Shown here piece by piece: positions 15,170-22,104 of a DNA stretch of 35,400 nt; position 1 is the stretch's first letter, and each line of letters opens with the position of its first letter. The DNA lies in the NCBI RefSeq assembly GCF_000967965.1, contig NZ_LACC01000052.1:1-35400 (forward strand). The letters run 5' to 3'. The position numbers and the translations under genes are program-made. The notes under the pieces were generated by a model. That model searched no databases. It had not been told where the DNA came from and saw only the letters and a list, made by a program, of their open reading frames with translations. The stretch comes from Pseudomonas fluorescens. GTDB lineage: Bacteria > Pseudomonadota > Gammaproteobacteria > Pseudomonadales > Pseudomonadaceae.

Positions 15170-15640
15170 TTAGCGGAATTTTGGCCCGGAGCGGGTATTG
15201 AGCCCCTTGGACAGGCGGTCGTAGAGCACGACGTTGACCGTGGCGGCCAGGTTCATGCAACCGGTGGTCGGAATGTAGACCACGTCCTCACACCAGTCGC
15301 GAATTTCTTTATCCAGCGATCCGTCTTCCGGGCCGAAGATGTAGAGCGCGCGATCCGGGTGGGTGTATTCCGGCAGTGGGCGGGCGCCCTCGACCAGTTC
15401 CACGGCGACGGGCACGCAATTGAGGGGCAGGATTTTCTTCAGGTCGTCGATGCCGATCAGCGGGATGTCGTAGTGCACGCGCTTGGTATCGGTGACGAAG
15501 TCGGCGGCGCGCTCATAGCGCTTGCCGGTGTAGAACACCGACGCCACGCCATAACAGCCAGCGGCGCGCATCACCGAACCGACGTTCTCCGGTGATTTGG
15601 GGTTATACAAACCAATGCAGCTGTACCGTTTGTCTGCCAC
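15170..15640 (-). CDS. SpoU/TrmH-family RNA 2'-O-methyltransferase
   Basis: 156 residues, a minimal SPOUT methylase. Family motifs are present: motif 1 NPKSPENVGSVMRAAGCYG near the N-terminus (with Asn-x-Gly and Arg), motif 2 ALYIFGPEDGSL, and motif 3 IPTTGCMNLAATVNVVLYDR, which together form the trefoil knot SAM site. Members 2'-O-methylate ribose in tRNA or rRNA. The exact RNA target cannot be read; the TrmL-like size suggests tRNA but is not proof. The start codon is GTG with a weak ribosome binding site. A REPIN lies upstream. Confidence 0.85.
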   Translation of the reverse strand: MADKRYSCIGLYNPKSPENVGSVMRAAGCYGVASVFYTGKRYERAADFVTDTKRVHYDIPLIGIDDLKKILPLNCVPVAVELVEGARPLPEYTHPDRALYIFGPEDGSLDKEIRDWCEDVVYIPTTGCMNLAATVNVVLYDRLSKGLNTRSGPKFR

Positions 15641-15730
15641 GAGCGGGGTGCCTTTCGGGAAAAAAGCGCGATTATACGGGGATTGGGGCAGGGGTGGTCA
15701 GTTTGAGATTGGTGGTGTTTGAGCGATTGC

Positions 15731-15812
15731 TATCGCGAGCAAGCTCGCTCCCACAGTTGACCGAGGTGTCCTGACGGACGCAGAACAATGTGGGAGCGAG
15801 CTTGCTCGCGAT
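15731..15812. repeat. REPIN: inverted pair of REP palindromes
   Basis: REP at 15731-15755 (core CGCGAGCAAGCTCGCTCCCA) and its complement at 15789-15812, separated by 33 bases. It lies between the 5' end of the SpoU gene and the 3' end of yajD. Sequence of the arms is identical to the 14.6 kb element. Confidence 0.92.
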
Positions 15813-15838
15813 GAGGCCAGATCAGGCGCTGAAAATCT

Positions 15839-16210
15839 TCAGTCTTCTTTCTTCATCAACCCCGCCAACGCCGCAAACGGGTTGTGCGTGGCTTTGGCGA
15901 TTTTCGGCGTGCTCAGCGAGCCTTCGTCGAAATACTGCTGGTCGGTATAACGCGAGTGCTCGTTATCGTGGCAGTACAGGCACAACAGCTCCCAGTTCGA
16001 GCCGTCCTGCGGGTTGTTGTCGTGGTTGTGGTCGCGGTGGTGCACGGTCAGTTCGCTCAGGCGCTTGCCGGAGAATTCACGGGCGCAGCGGCCACAGACG
16101 TGCGGGTACATCTTCAGGGCCTTGTCGCGGTAGCCCATTTCCTTGTCGCGCTGGTTGTCGGCGAGGATGCGATCCAGCTTCGAGGTGTTGGTCGGGGTGG
16201 ACGAACTCAT
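15839..16210 (-). CDS. yajD: YajD family HNH nuclease-like protein
   Basis: 123 residues. An HNH core is visible: CGRCAREF (zinc Cys pair), LTVHHRDHNHDNNPQDGSNW (the HH...N part) and LLCLYCHDNEHSR (second Cys pair with His). The N-terminal KLDRILADNQRDKEMGYRDK is typical of YajD. HNH domains cleave nucleic acids, but YajD's cellular role is unknown and no partner methylase or phage gene is present. It is downstream, by 50 bases, of the spermidine-synthase-like gene and probably co-transcribed with it. Confidence 0.85.
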   Translation of the reverse strand: MSSSTPTNTSKLDRILADNQRDKEMGYRDKALKMYPHVCGRCAREFSGKRLSELTVHHRDHNHDNNPQDGSNWELLCLYCHDNEHSRYTDQQYFDEGSLSTPKIAKATHNPFAALAGLMKKED

Positions 16211-16260
16211 GGGTTCACCTTTGTTGAAAGACTGATGACGGTTATAGGGTGAAGTTTAGC

Positions 16261-16947
16261 CTAGCCCTTGAGCTTCTCGGCAATCCAGATGGTGTGGCGG
16301 GTGCCCTTGTTGCCGTGGGCGAAGACCTGCACTTCCTCGGCCTTGAAACCCGCCTTCTTCAGTTTGTCGGAAAATTGTCGGTCAGCGCTGGCCGACCAGA
16401 CGGCCAGCACGCCTTTCGGTCTCAGGGCCTTGGCACAGGCGCTCAGGCCGCCGGCGGAGTACAGCCAGCTGTTGGCTTTCTGGGTCAGGCCTTCGGGACC
16501 GTTGTCGACGTCGAGCATGATGGCATCGAAACCCTGGGGCTCGGCCTGCAGGACTTTGGCCACGTCTTCCATGCGAATCACGGTCCGCGGGTCTTGAAGC
16601 GGGTTTCCGGCTTTCTCGCCGAGTGGCCCGCGATTCCATTCCACAACGCCAGGCACTAATTCAGCGACCACCACTTCGGCGGTCTTGCCCAGGTGCTTGA
16701 GCGCCGAAGCGAGGGTGAAACCCATGCCCAGGCCGCCGATGAGTACCCGCGAATTCGGCCGACCGGCGACCTTGCGACACGGGATCTCGGCCAGGGCATC
16801 TTCGGAGCCGTGCATGCGCGTGTTCATCAATTGTCCGCCGTCGCCGCCCTGGATCTTGATGACAAAATCCTCGCCATATTCGAACAGGCACAGGGCGCCG
16901 CCGTTTTCAGGGATGGGGGTGGTGTCCAGCAGAACGAAACGTTTCAT
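16261..16947 (-). CDS. Spermidine synthase-like methyltransferase-fold protein
   Basis: 228 residues with the spermidine synthase/SAM-binding fold: VLIGGLGMGFTLASALKHLG (about 68-87) forms the nucleotide loop, VVVAELVPGVVEWNR (Glu96) the acidic strand end, and FDAIMLDVDNGPEGL the third motif, where spermidine synthases carry the catalytic Asp. The first ~60 residues lack the usual full N-terminal beta-barrel. It may be an aminopropyltransferase relative or a small-molecule methyltransferase; polyamine synthesis is not shown. I chose ATG at 16947 rather than a GTG three codons upstream. It is divergent from the small secreted protein gene. Confidence 0.78.
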   Translation of the reverse strand: MKRFVLLDTTPIPENGGALCLFEYGEDFVIKIQGGDGGQLMNTRMHGSEDALAEIPCRKVAGRPNSRVLIGGLGMGFTLASALKHLGKTAEVVVAELVPGVVEWNRGPLGEKAGNPLQDPRTVIRMEDVAKVLQAEPQGFDAIMLDVDNGPEGLTQKANSWLYSAGGLSACAKALRPKGVLAVWSASADRQFSDKLKKAGFKAEEVQVFAHGNKGTRHTIWIAEKLKG

Positions 16948-17042
16948 GGGGCTCACTTGAAGAAAATTGGCAGAACTCGGGAGGGCAAACAGACGCAGTT
17001 GGGAGTAGCCTGTTTATGACGACAAGGCCAACGGAGCCATTG

Positions 17043-17333
17043 ATGAAGCGCACCATTCTAACGGTCATTGCCCTGGCCGCGCTCTCGATAACTGCAGTGC
17101 AGGCGCAACAGCTGCAATCGATTCCCGTCAGCCCCGCGCCGATGCCCGGCTCGCCCGGCACCGCGACGCCCACGCCTTACCCGCAGATCAGCCCGGCGCC
17201 TTTGCCTAAAGTCGGCCCCGGCAGTAGTGGTCCGCCGTTGGTGCCGATCGAAATGCCGAGCCCGCCGACCAAGGACCAGCCCGTGCCGGGGCTGGAGCCC
17301 AATCTGCCGAAATCCAAGTCGCCGGGCGGCTAG
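17043..17333 (+). CDS. Small proline-rich secreted protein
   Basis: 96 residues. A signal peptide is clear: MKRTILTVIALAALSITAVQ with a probable cut after AVQA. The mature part is proline- and glycine-rich and low in complexity (PVSPAPMPGSPGTATP, PYPQISPAPLPKVGPG), so disordered. No cysteine lipobox or enzymatic motif is seen. I chose the ATG at 17043, directly before the signal sequence. Function unknown. Its TAG stop shares the tetranucleotide CTAG at 17330-17333 with the stop of the convergent cyclic-nucleotide-binding gene. Confidence 0.72.
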   Translation: MKRTILTVIALAALSITAVQAQQLQSIPVSPAPMPGSPGTATPTPYPQISPAPLPKVGPGSSGPPLVPIEMPSPPTKDQPVPGLEPNLPKSKSPGG

Positions 17334-17803
17334 ACCTGCTGCGAAAGCAGTTGGCCGTCGGCCATGCGCAGGCGTTTGGAGAGGGACACGGCGAGAGCGC
17401 GGATGATTTTGGCGGCGATTTTCGGTGCGTCGTTGAGCATCTTTTCCAGCGAGTCCTTGCCCAGGTTGAGCAACTGGCAGTTGCTCGCGGCTACGCAACT
17501 GGCTGAGCGCCGTTCGCCATCAAGCACGGCCATTTCGCCGAATGAGCGGCCGCTGCGCAAGGTGGCGATGGTGACTCGTTGCCCGTCAGCGGTGGTTTTT
17601 TGCACCGCCACCTGACCGGTGTGGATGATGCACATGAAGCTGCCGGCATCGCCCTCCTGAAAGATCTCCTCGCCCTGGGTAATGGTGCTGATACTGAAGT
17701 AGCCCGAAGCCGCGGCGAAGTCCGCCGGCAACAGTTGATTGAACAGGCCGCAATCCATTAGCCAGTCGCGAATTTCGTTGTTCAGAAAGGTTGGTTCAGA
17801 CAT
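17330..17803 (-). CDS. Stand-alone cyclic nucleotide-binding domain protein
   Basis: 157 residues, a single Crp-type cNMP-binding beta-roll at about 20-140. The phosphate-binding cassette is GRSFGEMAVLDGERRSAS, with the Gly-Glu and Arg-Ser-Ala expected for cyclic nucleotide contact; QGEEIFQEGDAGSFMCIIHTG is the typical preceding hairpin. No DNA-binding helix-turn-helix follows, so it is not a Crp-like regulator by itself; it may act through a protein partner. Ligand (cAMP, cGMP or none) is unproven. It converges on the small proline-rich gene, with overlapping stop codons. Confidence 0.85.
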   Translation of the reverse strand: MSEPTFLNNEIRDWLMDCGLFNQLLPADFAAASGYFSISTITQGEEIFQEGDAGSFMCIIHTGQVAVQKTTADGQRVTIATLRSGRSFGEMAVLDGERRSASCVAASNCQLLNLGKDSLEKMLNDAPKIAAKIIRALAVSLSKRLRMADGQLLSQQV

Positions 17804-17863
17804 GTCGTCACGGTCTTTTTTGTGATTGTTGCTGACTCGAATTTGAATTCACCGAAAATCCCT

Positions 17864-17952
17864 TGTGGGAGCGAGCTTGCTCGCGATTGCGGCTTCACAG
17901 GCAACAGTAATGTTGATTGTGCTGACGCCATCGCGAGCAAGCTCGCTCCCAC
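17864..17952. repeat. REPIN: inverted pair of REP palindromes, reversed order
   Basis: REP at 17864-17887 (core TGGGAGCGAGCTTGCTCGCG) and the inverse copy at 17930-17952, 42 bases apart. Here the plus-type copy comes first, the opposite order to the 14.6 and 15.7 kb elements. It lies between two minus-strand genes. Confidence 0.92.
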
Positions 17953-18017
17953 GGGGTACAGGTGTTGTATCGGCCGCCGGTGTCAGGAGTTAAGACCGGC
18001 ACAACGCGCCAGGTTCC

Positions 18018-20072
18018 TCAGGCAATACCCAGAACCTTGAACAAAAATGCATATTCGAGTGCTACGTCACGCAATCCCTGATATCGACCGCTCATCCCGC
18101 CATGTCCGGCACCCAGTTCAGTCTTGAGCAGCAGGGGATTGCTGTCGGTCTTGGTCGCGCGCAATTTCGCCACCCACTTGGCCGCTTCCCAGTACTGCAC
18201 GCGGCTGTCGTTGTAGCCGGCGATCACCAGGGTCGCCGGATAAGCTTGCGCGGTGACGTTTTCGTACGGGGCGTAGGCCTTGATCCGATCATGGACGCCC
18301 GGTTCTTCAGGGTTGCCCCACTCGTCGTATTCCGTCACGGTCAATGGCAGGTCAGGGTCGAGCATGGTGTTGAGTACGTCGACGAACGGCACTTCGGCGA
18401 TGGCGGCGCCAAACAGCTCTGGCCGTTGGTTGAGCACTGCGCCGATCAGCAAGCCACCGGCGCTGCCACCACTGATCGCCAACTGCGGTGCAGTGGTGAA
18501 GCCTTGGGCGATCAGGTGTTCGGCACAGGCGATAAAGTCGCTGAAGGTGTTGTGCTTGTGCTCCTGCTTGCCGGCGCGATACCAGGCTTCCCCCAGTTCG
18601 CCGCCGCCACGCACGTGGGCAATGGCAAACGCCATGCCGCGATCCAGCAGGCTCAGGCGCGCATGGGAAAACCACGGGTCGAGGCTTTCGCCGTAGGCAC
18701 CATAGCCGTAGAGGTACAGCGGCACGGGTTTGCCGAGGTCTGCACGATTGATCACCAGGCTGATCGGCACTTGAGTACCATCCGGCGCGGTGGCCCACAG
18801 GCGTTGGCTGACGTAGGCGTCGGCATCGAACGGGCCGAGCACCGGGGTTTGCTTGAGGACTTTCTGCTCGCCGGTTGCCAGTTCAAGCTGACGGATTTGC
18901 GCCGGACGGTTCAATGCCTCGTAACGCAGGCGAATCCGGTCGCTTTCGAACTCCAGGCTGTTTTGCACGTGCAGGCTGTAGGCCGCATCCGGCAGTTGCA
19001 CGCGATAAGGCGGCAGGCCTTGTGGGTGAACTTCAATGACCGGCAAGCCGCCAACCCGCAGGCTCAGGGTCATGGCCCCGGTGTTCAGGCTGATGCCGTC
19101 GATCATCACCGTGTCGCTGTGGGGGATCAGGTTCTGCCAGTCGGCTTCGGTGGGCGCGGCGCCGGTATCGACAGCGGTGTACAAGGCGAAATTGATGCCG
19201 TCACGGTTGCTGCGAATGAACCAGGTCCATTGTCCGTCGAGTACGCCGTGGTCGACGTCGTACTCATGATCCTCGACCCGTGGCGCGATGCAGGTAAAGG
19301 CTTGCAGCGGCTGGTTGGCGTCGAGGACCCAGGCTTCGCTGGTGGTCTTGCTGCCCACGGACAGCAGCAATTGTTGCTCGGAGCTTGAACGGTAGCAATG
19401 CATGAAGAAGCGACCGTCCGGCTCATGGAACACTTCTTCGGCCGCCGTGCCGTCCAGGCGATAGCGGTATAGCTTGTGCGGGCGATGGGTGTCGTCCAGT
19501 TCGCCAAAGAACAGCGTCAGGCTGTCGTTGGCCCAGGTCATGCTGCCGTCGCAGTCCTGGAATTCCAGTTCGCTGACACGGCCTTCGGACAATTCCTTCA
19601 CGAACAGCGTGTAAATCTCCTCGCCACTGGAGTCGATGCTGTAGGCCAGACGCTGATGGTCCGGGCTGATGCTGAACGCACCCAGGGAAAAGAAGCCGCC
19701 GTTGGCCAGTTCGTTGGGGTCCAGCAGCAGTTGTTCGCGGCTTTCGTCGAGGGTCAGGCTGTCATCGGCCGGACGCGGGCAGCGGTAGTGCCGGGCGTAC
19801 TCATCGCCCGCCGTGGTGCGGGTGTAATACAGATACGGTCCCCACGGCGAGGGCAGGGACAGGTCGGTCTCGAGAATCCGCCCCTTGATCTCTTCGAACA
19901 GGGTTTCGCGCAGCCCGGCCTGGTCGGCGGTTTGCGCCTCCTGATAGCTGTTTTCGGCTTTCAGGTAGTCGAGCACTGCCTTGGTGTCGCGCTCTTGCAG
20001 CCAGGCATACGGGTCGGAGCCTTCAGCCTTGTGGGCGATCGGAGCGTCGTGAATGTTGGCGGATAGGGGCAT
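18018..20072 (-). CDS. ptrB: Oligopeptidase B (S9A serine peptidase)
   Basis: 684 residues, the usual size. An N-terminal beta-propeller (about 70-410) precedes an alpha/beta-hydrolase domain. Catalytic residues are visible: Ser537 in ISGGSAGGLLIGA, Asp622 in GYNDSRVQYWEA and His657 in LGAGHGGMSG. HVRGGGELGEAWYRAGK is the S9A signature. The enzyme cleaves short peptides after Arg or Lys, in cytoplasm or periplasm; there is no signal peptide here. Acidic GVHDRIKAYAPYENV is typical. I chose the ATG at 20072; an upstream in-frame start would add 83 low-complexity Arg-rich residues. It is divergent from the membrane protein gene. Confidence 0.9.
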   Translation of the reverse strand: MPLSANIHDAPIAHKAEGSDPYAWLQERDTKAVLDYLKAENSYQEAQTADQAGLRETLFEEIKGRILETDLSLPSPWGPYLYYTRTTAGDEYARHYRCPRPADDSLTLDESREQLLLDPNELANGGFFSLGAFSISPDHQRLAYSIDSSGEEIYTLFVKELSEGRVSELEFQDCDGSMTWANDSLTLFFGELDDTHRPHKLYRYRLDGTAAEEVFHEPDGRFFMHCYRSSSEQQLLLSVGSKTTSEAWVLDANQPLQAFTCIAPRVEDHEYDVDHGVLDGQWTWFIRSNRDGINFALYTAVDTGAAPTEADWQNLIPHSDTVMIDGISLNTGAMTLSLRVGGLPVIEVHPQGLPPYRVQLPDAAYSLHVQNSLEFESDRIRLRYEALNRPAQIRQLELATGEQKVLKQTPVLGPFDADAYVSQRLWATAPDGTQVPISLVINRADLGKPVPLYLYGYGAYGESLDPWFSHARLSLLDRGMAFAIAHVRGGGELGEAWYRAGKQEHKHNTFSDFIACAEHLIAQGFTTAPQLAISGGSAGGLLIGAVLNQRPELFGAAIAEVPFVDVLNTMLDPDLPLTVTEYDEWGNPEEPGVHDRIKAYAPYENVTAQAYPATLVIAGYNDSRVQYWEAAKWVAKLRATKTDSNPLLLKTELGAGHGGMSGRYQGLRDVALEYAFLFKVLGIA

Positions 20073-20206
20073 GAAGGGCTCTCGAACAGTGTACGGAATA
20101 GGGGCTTGGCAACCTGGATAGCGCCCAACAGTCAGGCATTGATGCAGCCTGATGGGCGAAAAGCCGTTATCATAAGCGCCTCTTTGCCTGCCTTGCCATG
20201 GACACC

Positions 20207-20695
20207 ATGACCGAGAACGACTATCTGATCGCTTGGGGCCTCTACGCCTTCGCCGCTTTGGGCTGCCTGTTGGTGTGGATGCGCTTGACCCGCTGGATGT
20301 GGCGTTGGCTGCGTGAGCCACTGCGGCTGGCGATGGTCGTGCTGCTGTTCAGCCCGACCATCATCGACCCGGTGAAGGACAAAGTCGCACCGGCTGTCGC
20401 CATTACCGCGCTCGACCTGCTGTTCAAGGTCGGCAATAACGCCTGGCGGGCGATTTCCGATCTGTTCATGTACGGCATGATCGCGTTCGGCCTCTATCTG
20501 GTGCTGGTGGCGATCCGTTTCCCCATCGAACGCGCCTCCAACGCCCGCAAGGAGCGTGAGGCTGCCACCAAAGCCGCCGTCCGCGCCGAAGAGCCTGAGG
20601 ATGATCAACCGTTCGGCGGTGCCGGCGATGATCGTTACGGTCGTCCGCCCGTGCCGAGCAATCCTCAGCGGATGCGAGTCGAACCCCGTCTGTAA
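20207..20695 (+). CDS. Inner-membrane protein of unknown function
   Basis: 162 residues with three hydrophobic segments (about IAWGLYAFAALGCLLVWMRL near the N-terminus; LRLAMVVLLFSPTII; and LFMYGMIAFGLYLVLVAIRF), followed by a charged tail rich in Ala, Arg and Glu that ends in a proline-rich stretch. No catalytic motif. It is the first gene of a plus-strand group with the amidotransferase and DUF2937 genes, a neighbourhood I associate with Pseudomonas near opdB. The start could also be the ATG three codons upstream (20198); neither has a strong ribosome binding site. Confidence 0.7.
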   Translation: MTENDYLIAWGLYAFAALGCLLVWMRLTRWMWRWLREPLRLAMVVLLFSPTIIDPVKDKVAPAVAITALDLLFKVGNNAWRAISDLFMYGMIAFGLYLVLVAIRFPIERASNARKEREAATKAAVRAEEPEDDQPFGGAGDDRYGRPPVPSNPQRMRVEPRL

Positions 20696-20727
20696 CCTTG
20701 CCCCTGCGATTGAGCGAGAGTCCGAGC

Positions 20728-21504
20728 ATGTGTGAGTTATTGGGCATGAGCGCCAATGTCCCGACCGATATCGTGTTCAGCTTCACCGGGCTGATGCAGC
20801 GCGGCGGACGCACCGGCCCGCACCGCGATGGCTGGGGCATTGCCTTCTATGAAGGCCGTGGGCTGCGGTTGTTCCAGGACCCGGCGGCGAGCTGCGAGTC
20901 GGAAGTCGCGAACCTGGTGCAGCGCTATCCAATCAAGAGCGAAGTGGTGATCGGGCACATCCGCCAGGCTAACGTCGGCAAGGTCTGCCTGTCCAACACG
21001 CATCCGTTCGTCCGAGAGCTGTGGGGGCGCAACTGGTGTTTCGCCCATAACGGCCAGTTGGCGGACTTCCAGCCAGTGGCCAGTTTCTATCGCCCGGTTG
21101 GGGATACCGACAGTGAAGCGGCGTTCTGCGATTTGCTCAATCGTGTGCGTGCGGCGTTCCCCGAGCCGGTCGAAGTCGAAGCGTTGCTGCCTGATCTGGT
21201 GGCTGCTTGCGCCGAATACCGCAGCAAAGGCGTGTTCAATTGCCTGCTCAGCGACGGCGACTGGCTGTTCTGCTATTGCTCGACCAAACTGGCGCAAATC
21301 ACCCGTCGCGCACCGTTTGGCCCGGCACGCTTGAAAGATGTCGACGTGATCGTCGATTTTCAGGCCGAAACCACGCCGAACGATGTGGTAACCGTCATCG
21401 CCACCGAACCCCTGACCGAAAACGAAACCTGGACCCGCTACGAACCGGGTCAATGGAGCCTGTGGCGACGCGGTGAATGCGTCAGCCAGGGCCAGACCTC
21501 ATAA
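20728..21504 (+). CDS. Class II glutamine amidotransferase (YafJ-like)
   Basis: 258 residues. Met1-Cys2 gives the N-terminal nucleophile Cys after Met removal. Glutaminase features follow in order: RGGRTGPHRDGWGIAFYEG, VVIGHIRQANVG, NTHPF, WCFAHNGQL and GDTDSEAAFC. This is a free-standing Ntn-type glutaminase domain without an attached synthetase. Family members (YafJ, DUF1519-type) hydrolyse or transfer glutamine amide nitrogen, but the acceptor is unknown. The start is fixed by Cys2; an in-frame ATG-less extension upstream is rejected. It sits between two membrane protein genes, 32 bases after the first and 13 before the next, so probably one operon. Confidence 0.86.
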   Translation: MCELLGMSANVPTDIVFSFTGLMQRGGRTGPHRDGWGIAFYEGRGLRLFQDPAASCESEVANLVQRYPIKSEVVIGHIRQANVGKVCLSNTHPFVRELWGRNWCFAHNGQLADFQPVASFYRPVGDTDSEAAFCDLLNRVRAAFPEPVEVEALLPDLVAACAEYRSKGVFNCLLSDGDWLFCYCSTKLAQITRRAPFGPARLKDVDVIVDFQAETTPNDVVTVIATEPLTENETWTRYEPGQWSLWRRGECVSQGQTS

Positions 21505-21517
21505 GGATTCAACCCCC

Positions 21518-22060
21518 ATGTTGCTCAGTTATCTACGGCTGGTGTTGTTTGCGGCGGGTCTGTTGATCGGTGTCCAGGTGCCGGGCTTCATCAGCGATTA
21601 CGTCAAGCGGGTCGAAGCGCACCTGATCGAGGCGCAGGCTGGTTTGAGCGGCTTCCAGAACACCGCCAATCAGTTCTTCAAGGGTGACATGCAGGCTCTG
21701 GTCGCGCATTACCGCGCCAGTGAAGACCCGATCTTTCGCAGCGATGCCGACAGCCTGAGCAACCTGCTGACCCGTCAACTGGCGCTGGACAAGCAATTCC
21801 AGGCGATGCAGGGCCCGTGGTACATCCGCTTCCTGCAAGTAGTGCTGGCCGCCGATCCGGACATCCGCAAGGAAACCTGGAATGGCTACAGCTACCAGAT
21901 CCTGTTGACGCCCGAAGCGATGGTCTGGGGCATGAGCGGCGCGTTGTTGCTGTCGTTCGGGATCGAGTGCCTGTTCCGTCTGATCGACTGGGTGGTGTTG
22001 GGCGGCAAGCGTCTGCGCCAGAGCCGGCCGATCGAAGAGCGGGATTTGCGCGGCTTGTAA
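21518..22060 (+). CDS. DUF2937 family membrane protein
   Basis: 180 residues. An N-terminal hydrophobic segment (YLRLVLFAAGLLIGVQVPGF) and a late one (AMVWGMSGALLLSFGIECLF) flank a helical middle with acidic and polar residues (VKRVEAHLIEAQAGLSGFQN). This matches the DUF2937 layout, a family of unknown role. AAGGAT lies 10 bases before the ATG. It is the last gene of the three-gene plus-strand group and is followed by a strong terminator at 22075. Confidence 0.8.
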   Translation: MLLSYLRLVLFAAGLLIGVQVPGFISDYVKRVEAHLIEAQAGLSGFQNTANQFFKGDMQALVAHYRASEDPIFRSDADSLSNLLTRQLALDKQFQAMQGPWYIRFLQVVLAADPDIRKETWNGYSYQILLTPEAMVWGMSGALLLSFGIECLFRLIDWVVLGGKRLRQSRPIEERDLRGL

Positions 22061-22074
22061 CACCGTTGAACGTC

Positions 22075-22098
22075 AAGGAGCCGGCAAGCCGGCTCCTT
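22075..22098. terminator. Bidirectional hairpin terminator between convergent genes
   Basis: Perfect 11-bp stem AAGGAGCCGGC / GCCGGCTCCTT with a 2-base apex. It serves the DUF2937 gene on the plus strand and the TonB receptor on the minus strand. A T/A-rich tail is only modest on each side. Confidence 0.75.
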
Positions 22099-22104
22099 GC
22101 TTGA

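Noticed and set aside
14591..17952. Repeated palindromes considered as a CRISPR array or integron sites
   Set aside because: Spacing is irregular, genes lie between them, and they match the REP/REPIN pattern exactly. No cas or integrase gene is present.
18102..19388. Plus-strand open frame of about 428 codons
   Set aside because: Antisense to oligopeptidase B with intact catalytic triad.
20073..20321. 83-codon N-terminal extension of oligopeptidase B
   Set aside because: The added segment is Arg/Ser-rich, overlaps the divergent membrane protein gene and is absent from the usual oligopeptidase B start.
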